In this document: positions 50,867 through 59,145 of the stretch, piece after piece | Position numbering within the stretch: position 1 is the first letter of the stretch | Layout: each line of letters opens with the position of its first letter | Source: Bacteroidaceae bacterium | Lineage (GTDB): Bacteria > Bacteroidota > Bacteroidia > Bacteroidales > Bacteroidaceae | Assembly (NCBI GenBank): GCA_017448965.1 | Contig: JAFSKK010000063.1 | Coordinates: forward strand, 1-64,000 | Reading direction: 5' to 3' | Length of the DNA: 64,000 nt | Notes under the pieces: generated by a model | What the model was told of the DNA's origin: nothing | What the model saw: only the letters and a program-made list of their open reading frames with translations | Database searches by the model: none | Made by a program: the position numbers and the translations under genes

Positions 50867-50926
50867 ATGGCCAATTGTGCGCATTCTCCTTCAAAAGGTG
50901 AGTGTGTAGCCTTTTTGAAAAGTTAA
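50867..50926 (+). CDS. Possible 19-residue leader peptide across the hairpin
   Basis: The frame MANCAHSPSKGECVAFLKS ends 12 bases before the export-lipoprotein ATG and spans the leader hairpin at 50890-50919. Translation of it would melt the hairpin. No homologue known; speculative. Confidence 0.25.
   Translation: MANCAHSPSKGECVAFLKS
50890..50919 (+). promoter_or_regulatory. Leader hairpin before the export-lipoprotein gene
   Basis: TTCAAAAGG (50890-50898) pairs with CCTTTTTGAA (50910-50919) with one bulge, in the leader and 20 bases upstream of the start codon. It could attenuate transcription or hide the ribosome entry site. Confidence 0.5.
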
Positions 50927-50938
50927 AAAATATTAAAT

Positions 50939-51712
50939 ATGAAAAGAAAGCTTCTCCTTTTGGGGACGGTCGTTGTGACTGTGCTGGCCATGTTGAGCTC
51001 TTGCTCCACACCGAAGGACATTGCCTATTTCCAAGACTTTAACATGGGCAAGTCTATTATGGTACAGAACCCCGTTGAAATTAAGTTCAAAGCTGATGAT
51101 GAGATTCGTATCTCGGTGAGTTCGGGAAAACCAGAACTTGACGCTCAATTTAGTCTTAAATCGGGAGGTTCTAGTGGAGATGAAGGTTCTCGTTATACGA
51201 TTGACACAGAAGGGTATATACGTTTTCCGATGCTTGGAAAGATTCACGTGGCTGGTCTGAACCGTCAGGAGTTACAGGAGGTGATTCGTGATGAAATCAT
51301 GGCAAGAGGACTGATTCGAGACCCGATTGTGACGGTGGATTACTCGAATCTGTATGTCATCATTTTAGGAGATGTGGGCACGGGACGTGTTCAGATAGAT
51401 CGTGATAAATTCACTATCTTGGATGCTATTGGGTCATCGGGTGACCTGAAAATTACAGGACAGCGCACGAATGTGAAGGTGATTCGTGAGAATTATGGCA
51501 AAAAGACGGTGTATGAAGTGAATCTATGTTCTGCTGAAGATTTGTACGCTTCGCCAGTATATTATTTACAGCAAAATGACGTGATTTATGTCGAGATGAA
51601 CAAGAAGGAGAAGAGAAATTCAACGGTGATGGGTAACTCGACTGTTCAGCCTTCCTTCTGGATGGGTTTGGCGACTTTCATCGTGTCAGCCCTTTCGTGG
51701 TTTAATAAATAA
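50939..51712 (+). CDS. Polysaccharide export lipoprotein (Wza-like)
   Basis: A 257-residue outer-membrane export protein. The lipobox is LSSCS (Cys at about 22), followed by TPKDIAYFQDFNMG. The poly_export domain (IKFKADDEIRISVSSGKPELDAQF; YTIDTEGYIRFPMLGKIHVAGLN) and a SLBB-like part (VIILGDVGTGRVQIDRDKFTILDAIG) follow. A terminal hydrophobic helix (FWMGLATFIVSALSWFN) resembles the membrane-spanning helix of Wza. It is the first large gene of the locus, with wzc next. Confidence 0.94.
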   Translation: MKRKLLLLGTVVVTVLAMLSSCSTPKDIAYFQDFNMGKSIMVQNPVEIKFKADDEIRISVSSGKPELDAQFSLKSGGSSGDEGSRYTIDTEGYIRFPMLGKIHVAGLNRQELQEVIRDEIMARGLIRDPIVTVDYSNLYVIILGDVGTGRVQIDRDKFTILDAIGSSGDLKITGQRTNVKVIRENYGKKTVYEVNLCSAEDLYASPVYYLQQNDVIYVEMNKKEKRNSTVMGNSTVQPSFWMGLATFIVSALSWFNK

Positions 51713-51722
51713 CCCTCTCCTT

Positions 51723-51757
51723 CAATTATCAATTACCAATTATCAATTATCAATTTA
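51723..51757 (+). repeat. Tandem CAATTAT heptamers just before wzc
   Basis: Five contiguous 7-mers (CAATTAT, CAATTAC, CAATTAT, CAATTAT, CAATTTA) end two bases before the wzc ATG, covering the ribosome-binding position. Copy number could vary by replication slippage. Confidence 0.8.
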
Positions 51758-51759
51758 AT

Positions 51760-54276
51760 ATGTTACCTCTGGATAACACTCAATCAGCCAACGCTGGCTA
51801 TCAGCAGGGAAGTAAAGCACCAGCGTCATCGGCTGCGAAGCCTGGTGGTGCTTCAGCCTATGCGAAAGTATTGGATATGTTGACAGTATTTGCGTCAAAG
51901 TGGTACTGGTTCGTTCTATGTTTGGCATTAGGATTGGCTGGCTCATATATGTATTTGCAAGTGACTCCGCCTGTTTACGAGCGCGAAGCGTCTATCTTGA
52001 TCAAGAATGAATTCCAGTCCGCTAGTGGTGGAAGTGGTGCAGCGGCAAGTATGAATATGTTTGGCGGCAATGTGGATGTGAATAATGAATTGTTTACCTT
52101 GAAAGCACCTCACATTGCTGAAGCTACAGTTCGAGCATTGAATTTAGAGGTGAACTGCTATGCACAAGGGCGTTTCCACGAAGAGATTATGTATGGAACC
52201 TCTTTGCCGGTTCAGATTATTCCAAGAGATTTGAACGATACGGAATCTGCGGAATTCATGTTTGAATTGAAACCTGACGGTACGTACATAATGACCCATT
52301 TCGTTCGAAACGGGAAGAGAATGCAGGGGGCTCTTAGAGGGCGAGTGAACACAGCCGTGAAGACACCCATCGGACGAGTGGATGTGGCTGAATCACCCAA
52401 TTATATGCCTCAGGATTTGGTGCTGAGAGTGGAACGTACTGCAATTCAGACAGCGGTTAACAAAGTGACATCAAGTTTGAGTGTGAGTGCTGTGAGTGAA
52501 GTGTCCACAATCATCAAGATGACGTATATGGATACTAGTCCACAACGTGCTGAAAATGTATTGTCAACAATCATCAATGTGTATAACGAACGGTGGGTAG
52601 AAGATTGTAACCGACGTGCTGTTTCCACTTCTGAATTTATCGGGAAACGTCTAGAGGTGATAGAAAAAGAATTGGGTTCAGTGGAAGATGACATTTCAGA
52701 ATTTAAGGCTGCCAATCTTATTCCGGCAGGAAGCAACGATGTGGCTGATATTTACGTGTCACAGGCAACAACGGCTTCTGCACAGACGACGGAGCTGAAC
52801 AACCAGTTGCAGATGGCACGTTATGTACGTGGTTATTTGACAAATCCAAACAATAAGTTTACGCTTATCCCAGCCAATCAGGGCGTGAATAGCCCGAATA
52901 TCAGTAGTCAGATTACGGAATACAACACGTTGTTGCTTTCAAGAAATAATTTGTTGAGCGCCAGCTCGATGCAGAATCCTCTCATCCAGGAGAAAGATCT
53001 TCAGTTGGAAGAGTTGCGTAATGCACTCATCGCTTCGGTGGACAACCACATTGCTTCGTTGAATGTGGCATTGCAGTCAGCGCAGGCTCTTCAGGGACAG
53101 GCGAATCGTAAAATTGCATCTTCTCCCGACCAATCAAAATATCTGTTGAATGTGGAGCGTCAACAGAAAGTAAAAGAAAATCTTTATCTGTATTTGTTGC
53201 AGAAGCGTGAAGAGAATGAGCTTTCACAAGCATTCACAGCTTATAACAATCGTGTCATCAATCCACCTACAGGTTCCAACGCTCCAACAGCACCAGTTCC
53301 AGGTATGATATGGCTGATTGGTGCAGTGCTGGGAATTGCATTGCCAGGCTTGATTATTTTCTTGATGGAAGCTATCAATAACAAGGTGCGTGGTCGCAAG
53401 GATCTCGATGAACTCTCCATTCCGTTTATTGGTGAGATTCCGACCCATCGTCACCACCGTACGTTTAAGGAGAAACTAATTGGTCCATGGCAGAAGTTGT
53501 GGAACAATATTCTGGTTGCATTGAAGCTTCGTGAAGAGAAAGAGGACAAGACATTGCATATCTTAGTGAAAGACCATTCACGAAATGTCATTAATGAAGC
53601 TTTCCGTGTCATTCGTACCAATATTGAATTCATGACAGCCAAAGGCAGTCGTGGAAAGGTTATCATGCTAACATCGTTTAATCCGAACTCAGGTAAGACG
53701 TTTGTGGTGACCAACCTGATCACCTCATTTGCCATTAAACGTCAGCGAGTATTGGCTATCGACCTCGACCTTCGTAAGGCCTCGCTGTCAGCCATGGTGG
53801 ACAAGCCCAAGATTGGTATCGCGGATTACCTGTCGGGTGTGACGGATAGTTTCGACGATATTGTGGTGCGTGATGCGACTCATGAGTATCTGGATGTGGT
53901 ACCTGTGGGAACAATACCACCGAACCCGACAGAATTGCTCTTTGATGATCGTTTGGCAAAGTTGTTGGAAGAGTTGCGTAATCAGTATTCGTACATTGTT
54001 CTTGACTGTCCACCAGTGGAGATTGTGGCAGATGCTACGATTGTGGGTCGATGTGCAGACACGACGCTCTTCATCATTCGTGCAGAAGTGCTTGATAGAG
54101 GCTTGCTGCCTGATATCCAGAAATATTATGACGAGAATCGTTTACCGAAGATGTCTGTTATTCTGAATGGAACTACGGATTCCTTCTCCTACTATGGTTA
54201 TCACCGCTATGGAACTCGTTATGGTTACTATGGTGGTTCTGGTGCTTATGGTGGATACACGAAGGACGATGATTGA
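51760..54276 (+). CDS. Wzc-type tyrosine autokinase and chain-length protein
   Basis: An 838-residue inner-membrane protein that controls polymer length and export together with Wza. First membrane helix near 47-67 (FVLCLALGLAGSYMYLQV), Wzz domain, a long periplasmic coiled-coil/GNVR region with LNVERQQKVKENLYLYLLQKREE near 464-486, second helix near 520-540. The BY-kinase has Walker A NPNSGKTF near 644-651, Walker A' AIDLDLRKASL near 666-676 and Walker B IVLDCPPVEIV near 747-757. A Tyr-rich tail (YYGYHRYGTRYGYYGG) provides phosphorylation sites. Confidence 0.96.
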   Translation: MLPLDNTQSANAGYQQGSKAPASSAAKPGGASAYAKVLDMLTVFASKWYWFVLCLALGLAGSYMYLQVTPPVYEREASILIKNEFQSASGGSGAAASMNMFGGNVDVNNELFTLKAPHIAEATVRALNLEVNCYAQGRFHEEIMYGTSLPVQIIPRDLNDTESAEFMFELKPDGTYIMTHFVRNGKRMQGALRGRVNTAVKTPIGRVDVAESPNYMPQDLVLRVERTAIQTAVNKVTSSLSVSAVSEVSTIIKMTYMDTSPQRAENVLSTIINVYNERWVEDCNRRAVSTSEFIGKRLEVIEKELGSVEDDISEFKAANLIPAGSNDVADIYVSQATTASAQTTELNNQLQMARYVRGYLTNPNNKFTLIPANQGVNSPNISSQITEYNTLLLSRNNLLSASSMQNPLIQEKDLQLEELRNALIASVDNHIASLNVALQSAQALQGQANRKIASSPDQSKYLLNVERQQKVKENLYLYLLQKREENELSQAFTAYNNRVINPPTGSNAPTAPVPGMIWLIGAVLGIALPGLIIFLMEAINNKVRGRKDLDELSIPFIGEIPTHRHHRTFKEKLIGPWQKLWNNILVALKLREEKEDKTLHILVKDHSRNVINEAFRVIRTNIEFMTAKGSRGKVIMLTSFNPNSGKTFVVTNLITSFAIKRQRVLAIDLDLRKASLSAMVDKPKIGIADYLSGVTDSFDDIVVRDATHEYLDVVPVGTIPPNPTELLFDDRLAKLLEELRNQYSYIVLDCPPVEIVADATIVGRCADTTLFIIRAEVLDRGLLPDIQKYYDENRLPKMSVILNGTTDSFSYYGYHRYGTRYGYYGGSGAYGGYTKDDD

Positions 54277-54330
54277 GAGAACTTACAAGACGTTGTATTG
54301 ATAATAATAATGAAAAAATAGAATAAGACT

Positions 54331-55437
54331 ATGAGTAACACTAAACGTAAAGTTCTTTTCTTGGTGGAATCTCTTGAAGGAGGAGATGCTTCTAAAGCAT
54401 TGGCCACTTTAGTGCAGTACATTGACAAAACCAAGTTTGATGTGACTGTTTGTTCCATCAATGGTGGGGGACAATATGAGTCTACCATCAGAGAAAATGT
54501 CAATTACAAAGCTGTATTGGATAGTTCGAGTGGAATGAAGCGAAAGATGGTGTATAAAAACTTGCCTCTTTCGTTAGTGTACAAGATGTACATACCACAG
54601 GGAAACGATGTGGAAATTGCCTATACAGAGGGGTTTGCCACAAAGTTGTTAAGCCGCGCTTCTGGTAAGGCGAAGAGATATGCTTGGGTACATACAGATT
54701 TGTATAAGAACCATTGGACAAAAGAGGTCTTCAGCAGCGTGAAAGAAGAAACAGATGCTTACAATAATTATGATGGCATCATTGGAGTGACCAATTTGAT
54801 TTGTGAGGCTTTCAAAAAAGCTCTTCCAGATGTAAAGAAGTCCATGGAAACCATCAATGACCCGATTGATTCTTTGTCAGTGCGTCTGAAGTCGTTGAAT
54901 GCTGGTAGCGAGAACGAGGATAACGTGAAGATTCGTTTGGTCGCTCAAGGCCGTCTGGAAGCACAAAATGAATATGGCCGCCTTCTGCGTGTGGTCAATC
55001 GTCTCGTCAAAGAAGGTTATGATATAGGATTATGGGTTTTTGGAGATGGATCAGAGCGTGGTATTCTCGACCACTATATCACAGAAAACAATTTGCAGGA
55101 CCGGGTGAAGCTTTTCGGAGCGCATCCAAATCCCTACCGTTTCATGGTAAAGGGAAATCTCTTTGTTTGTTCTTCTTACGGTTCCGCAGTCATTAAGGCA
55201 CTCATTTTGGGATTGCCCGTCATTGCAACCGAAACTCCTGAGCTCTGTGAACTCCTGAAAAACGGTGAAAGCGGACTGATTGTCGCTAACAACGAAACTG
55301 CACTATATAATGGCATCAAGAAACTTTTGGATGATCCTCAGTTGCTCAAGCAATACAGGCAAAAGGGAGAAGCCCGTGGTTGGGACTTCGATATCGAGGC
55401 TTTAATGGTGCCATACGAGAATCTTTTGATGGCATAA
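54331..55437 (+). CDS. Glycosyltransferase (GT4)
   Basis: A 368-residue GT-B enzyme. It begins KVLFLVESLEGGDASKALATLVQYID, and the donor half has IRLVAQGRLEAQNEYGRLLRVV near 206-227, RVKLFGAHPNPYRFM near 257-271 and SSYGSAVIKALILGLPVIATETPE near 280-303. The EGF-type turn before the first Glu of E-x7-E is altered. Its stop overlaps the next ATG by one base (TAATG), so translation is coupled. Confidence 0.9.
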   Translation: MSNTKRKVLFLVESLEGGDASKALATLVQYIDKTKFDVTVCSINGGGQYESTIRENVNYKAVLDSSSGMKRKMVYKNLPLSLVYKMYIPQGNDVEIAYTEGFATKLLSRASGKAKRYAWVHTDLYKNHWTKEVFSSVKEETDAYNNYDGIIGVTNLICEAFKKALPDVKKSMETINDPIDSLSVRLKSLNAGSENEDNVKIRLVAQGRLEAQNEYGRLLRVVNRLVKEGYDIGLWVFGDGSERGILDHYITENNLQDRVKLFGAHPNPYRFMVKGNLFVCSSYGSAVIKALILGLPVIATETPELCELLKNGESGLIVANNETALYNGIKKLLDDPQLLKQYRQKGEARGWDFDIEALMVPYENLLMA

Positions 55438-56333
55438 TGGTCTCAGTCATCATTCCTGTATATAATGCAGCTCAATATTTGCAGCGATGTCTTGAAACTA
55501 TTTCTCGACAGACGTATTCAGATATAGAGATCGTTCTGATTGATGATGGGAGTACAGATGAATCAGGCATTATATGTGATAACTATGCGATACGAGATTC
55601 TCGTGTGAAAGTATATCATCAAGAGAATCAGGGAGCATCTATTGCAAGAAAGAATGGAATAGATTTTGCAAAAGGAGAGTGGCTGGTCTTTGTGGATAGT
55701 GATGATATCGTAGAGGATGATTATTTGGAGAGATTGTTTAATGCAATCAATCAATATGGAGTGAAAATAGCCGCATGTGACCAGATTAAACACCAAGAAG
55801 GAACAGAATTGGTTGTTGATAAAAGTGGAGATGTGATGCTTCTTGATGATCAAGCTATACATGATCGGTTCTTTAACTATCAATTTTGGGGTTTTTGGGG
55901 AAAAATCTACCATCGTTCTGTTTTTGATAATATTTATTTCCCGCAATATACTGTCAATGAAGATTATGTGGTGATGGCTCAACTTTTCCATCAATACAAA
56001 CAGATGGCGTATGTACCCATAGGTTTGTATCATTACATGATGCATGAAATGAGTTTGTCACATCAAACGTTGAGTCCTCGAATGTTTGATGAGTTTTATA
56101 ATAAATGTTGGGTTGTGGATTTCTACAAAAAGAATAATCCTTTTTATATAAAACAAGCAGAAGCCCAATTGACGGAAACATGTATCAAGTTGTTAGGAAA
56201 GATTATCTCTACCACTTTTCAAGCAGAAAAGAAACAGATGCAGCAATTCTTGCGTGGTCACATGGTGAGTATCCTTTTCAATCCTCATTTGCTCGTAGGG
56301 CTGAAAGTGATGGCATTGAGGAGGTGCTTTTAG
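55437..56333 (+). CDS. Glycosyltransferase family 2 protein
   Basis: A 298-residue GT-A enzyme. MVSVIIPVYNAAQYLQRCL, LIDDGSTDESG and FVDSDDIVEDDYLERL (DxD near 96) mark GT2. The real start is the ATG at 55437; a longer frame would lie inside the previous gene. From here to about 63000 the DNA is clearly more A/T-rich than the flanks, a sign of a variable, acquired section. Donor sugar unknown. Confidence 0.92.
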   Translation: MVSVIIPVYNAAQYLQRCLETISRQTYSDIEIVLIDDGSTDESGIICDNYAIRDSRVKVYHQENQGASIARKNGIDFAKGEWLVFVDSDDIVEDDYLERLFNAINQYGVKIAACDQIKHQEGTELVVDKSGDVMLLDDQAIHDRFFNYQFWGFWGKIYHRSVFDNIYFPQYTVNEDYVVMAQLFHQYKQMAYVPIGLYHYMMHEMSLSHQTLSPRMFDEFYNKCWVVDFYKKNNPFYIKQAEAQLTETCIKLLGKIISTTFQAEKKQMQQFLRGHMVSILFNPHLLVGLKVMALRRCF

Positions 56334-56336
56334 GAA

Positions 56337-57527
56337 ATGGATAAAAAGAAGATTCTCTTTATCAATGGTCATTTGAATGCTGGAGGAGTGGAGCGTTCTT
56401 TGGTGGACGTTTTGCGACACTTTGATTATGGCAAATATGAAGTGGATCTTTTGTTGTTAGAGGGAACGGGCGATTATTTGGAGGAGATCCCCCAAAATGT
56501 CAATGTAATCATGTACTCTTTGAATGATGCAGGCGGTCCTTTGTTGTCGACATGTTGGAAAAATCTTGTTCATGGTAGATGGGTTCTGCTTTTTTACCGC
56601 TTTCTGATGTTGCTTAGCTCGAAGAGAGGGAACGAAGTGATGAGATGGGCACGTCCCATGTTCTGTAATGGAAATAGACGGTACAATGTAGTGATTGGTT
56701 ATCGTCCGAATATGGCTACCACTTTTGCTGCCTATACATTTCATGCGGATCGACGTTTGGCGTGGTGGCATCATGGGGAGATGAACATTTGTGGTCGTCA
56801 CAGAATAGAATTGGCTCATGAGTATGAAAGGATGGATGCTGTTATAGCTGTTTCCGAAAGTAGCGCTCAGCTTGTCAAAGAGACATTTCCTGACATTAAG
56901 GAGAAAGTACGGGTGATACCCAACATGTTGTGTGTGGAAGAGATAAGGGAGAAAGCTCAATCAGAGGTCATCAACATGTCTTCTGCTTGCTGCAATATAA
57001 TATCAGTGGGGCGTATGTCGCCAGAAAAAAACATGGCATTCTGTGTGGATGTGGCTTGGGAACTTCGAGAAAGAATGTTCTCTTTCCATTGGTATATGGT
57101 GGGAGATGGAGTGGACATGGAACTTGTCAAAAGAAAAATCGAGAAAAACAATCTGACCGATTGGTTTACGATAACGGGCAACCTTCCCAATCCTTATCCC
57201 TACATCCAATCGGCTGATTTGTTGTTTCATCCTTCTTTGGTCGAATCTCAGGGACTCACGGTGCTGGAGGCAATGGCATTGGGAACACCAGTTGTGGTGG
57301 TGGAGTCGGCTGGACCAAAAGAGTTTATAGAAAATGGTGTGAATGGTATAATGATTGTCGCAGAAGTGGGAGTGGCAGCAAGTACAATAGAGAAACTGTG
57401 TCGTGAGAAGATTTTACTACAAGATATGGTGGAGAATGGCAGAAATACTATTGCTGTTTATGAGTCATCGAAGATAATGAAACAAATATATATAATGTTA
57501 GATGTGGAGACCCCGATTGCAGCTTGA
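56337..57527 (+). CDS. Glycosyltransferase (GT4)
   Basis: A 396-residue GT-B enzyme. The N terminus ILFINGHLNAGGVERSLVDVLRHF and the donor half ISVGRMSPEKNMAFCVDVAWEL near 222-243 and FHPSLVESQGLTVLEAMALGTPVVVVES near 299-326 (E-x7-E) are typical. YRPNMATTFAAYTF and RLAWWHHGEMN near 122-150 resemble GT4 proteins of CPS loci. It lies 3 bases downstream of the GT2 gene. Confidence 0.92.
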   Translation: MDKKKILFINGHLNAGGVERSLVDVLRHFDYGKYEVDLLLLEGTGDYLEEIPQNVNVIMYSLNDAGGPLLSTCWKNLVHGRWVLLFYRFLMLLSSKRGNEVMRWARPMFCNGNRRYNVVIGYRPNMATTFAAYTFHADRRLAWWHHGEMNICGRHRIELAHEYERMDAVIAVSESSAQLVKETFPDIKEKVRVIPNMLCVEEIREKAQSEVINMSSACCNIISVGRMSPEKNMAFCVDVAWELRERMFSFHWYMVGDGVDMELVKRKIEKNNLTDWFTITGNLPNPYPYIQSADLLFHPSLVESQGLTVLEAMALGTPVVVVESAGPKEFIENGVNGIMIVAEVGVAASTIEKLCREKILLQDMVENGRNTIAVYESSKIMKQIYIMLDVETPIAA

Positions 57528-57578
57528 GACTCTTGGGATTCTATCTTTCTCTTAATCATATATAGCAATATAAGTGAT

Positions 57579-58346
57579 ATGAACATGTTGAAATCCATAC
57601 AAGCACGTTGTCGCAATTTCAAGATAGCGCATTTTGATTTTTTTGAAGGGCGTAAATTGGGTTCTTTTCGAGATGTCCATCAGGGAAAGCGTTGCTTTAT
57701 TATAGGAAATGGACCAAGCCTTCGTGCGGAAGACCTTACAAAGATATACGAGCATGGGGATATATCCTTTGCTTTTAATCGCATATTCCATATCTTTCCT
57801 AAGACACCGTGGAGGCCAACCTATTACATCTCTCAGGATGAGAAGATGTTGGCGGCTAGTGTCGCAGAGGTCAACGCAATTCCAGCAAGACATAAATTCG
57901 TTCCGATAGAAATGGAGTGGTACTATGGCATTCATGTGTCTGGTACCACTCCATTTCATATTGTTAAGGAAGAAGAGGATGGGATAGATTTTAGTGAAGA
58001 TATTGCTAAATATGTGGCAAATTCCAAGACGGTTGTCTATACAGCCATTCAGTTTGCTGTATATATGGGCATTCGTGAGATTTATCTGATAGGTGTAGAC
58101 CACCATTTCCATATTTCTCAAAATGACAAAGGAGAGATTGTCATTGACCCAACAGTTAAGGACTACTTCACAGACGCATACAATCAGGACAAGGAAAACC
58201 TATATGTTCCCAACACCGACCGTAGCACCCTGACGTTTATGGCAGCTCGAAAGTATGCTGATTCACATGGCATAAAGATATATAATGCCACTCGTGGCGG
58301 AAAGTTGGAAGTGTTTGAGAGAGTGGATTTTGATACATTATTCTGA
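57579..58346 (+). CDS. DUF115/MptE-like protein
   Basis: A 255-residue protein matching the 6-hydroxymethylpterin-pyrophosphokinase-MptE-like group (DUF115). Key blocks: GKRCFIIGNGPSLRAEDL near 36-53, GDISFAFNRIFHIFPKTPWRPTYYISQDEK near 60-89, and EIYLIGVDHHF near 168-178. Relatives include glycosyltransferase-like proteins that act in flagellin glycosylation with nonulosonic acids and surface-glycan genes of unknown action. Placed directly before the CMP-sugar synthetase gene, it may belong to the same acidic-sugar branch. No membrane segments. Confidence 0.82.
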   Translation: MNMLKSIQARCRNFKIAHFDFFEGRKLGSFRDVHQGKRCFIIGNGPSLRAEDLTKIYEHGDISFAFNRIFHIFPKTPWRPTYYISQDEKMLAASVAEVNAIPARHKFVPIEMEWYYGIHVSGTTPFHIVKEEEDGIDFSEDIAKYVANSKTVVYTAIQFAVYMGIREIYLIGVDHHFHISQNDKGEIVIDPTVKDYFTDAYNQDKENLYVPNTDRSTLTFMAARKYADSHGIKIYNATRGGKLEVFERVDFDTLF

Positions 58347-58385
58347 TTTTGTATTTGTCTCATTTAACATATAAATTGTAAGCAG

Positions 58386-59117
58386 ATGAAAGTTGCAGCA
58401 CTTCTGACAGGTCGTGGAAATAACACGATGAAAGACAAGAATGTCCGTTTGGTATTGGGAAAGCCATTGTTGTATTATCCTGCGATGGCGGCGAAATCTT
58501 GTGATTTGATTACAGATTTCTATGTCAGCAGTGATGATGAGAAAATCCTCAATGCGGCAGAAGCGTGTGGCTATAAAAAGATTCGAAGACCAGACGCTCT
58601 TGCTTTGCCAACTTCACAACATGTAGATGCTATCATACATGCATTGGGAGTTATGAAAGAAGATGGTTGTGTGCCTGACATTTTGGTCGTTTTATTGGCA
58701 AACTCAGGTATTGTCAAGAAAGAATGGATAGAAGAGTCCATACACAACTTGATTCATAATGACTATCTATCTGCCTCATGCCCTGTTTTGTTGGAGATGG
58801 ATAATCACCCTTACCGTTCTAAACGTTTGCGGGCAGATGGATGTTTGGACACATGGTTCGATTTTAAGGGACAAAACATCTCGACCAATCGGCAGGACCT
58901 GCCGATGAACTTTGTTTTGTGTCACAACTTCTGGACACTGCGTTTAGCTAATTCCATCTATTCGGAGGAAGAAGGTCAACAGCCTTGGACATTCATGGGG
59001 AATAATATTAAGCCGATTGTTGTGCAGGAAAGTTTTGATGTACATGATGAAGAAGATTTGAAGAAGACGGAACAGTGGCTGATTCAGGAAGGTATTAGGT
59101 ACCAGCAAGATAATTGA
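58386..59117 (+). CDS. CMP-acidic-sugar synthetase (NeuA-like)
   Basis: A 243-residue cytidylyltransferase. The N-terminal block LLTGRGNNTMKDKNVRLVLGKPLL is the NeuA/KdsB P-loop-like motif, here with GRGNN for the usual ARGGS. YVSSDDEKILNAAEACG and LALPTSQHVDAIIHAL follow, as in acylneuraminate cytidylyltransferases. Likely product: CMP-nonulosonic acid or a related CMP sugar. No synthase (NeuB-like) is in the window, so the exact acid is open. The next gene encodes a sialyltransferase-like protein. Confidence 0.82.
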   Translation: MKVAALLTGRGNNTMKDKNVRLVLGKPLLYYPAMAAKSCDLITDFYVSSDDEKILNAAEACGYKKIRRPDALALPTSQHVDAIIHALGVMKEDGCVPDILVVLLANSGIVKKEWIEESIHNLIHNDYLSASCPVLLEMDNHPYRSKRLRADGCLDTWFDFKGQNISTNRQDLPMNFVLCHNFWTLRLANSIYSEEEGQQPWTFMGNNIKPIVVQESFDVHDEEDLKKTEQWLIQEGIRYQQDN

Positions 59118-59145
59118 AAACTGAATCCGCATTAGGCATTAAGAA

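Larger units (their letters stand above)
50536..50938. other. Control region before the second polysaccharide locus
   Basis: This 403-base interval holds a terminator (50646-50690), a promoter (50702-50732) and an approximately 200-base leader before the export lipoprotein gene. The leader has two possible short reading frames (50764-50841, 50867-50926) and a hairpin at 50890-50919. No UpxY/NusG-like antiterminator gene, usual at Bacteroides capsule loci, is present. Confidence 0.65.
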
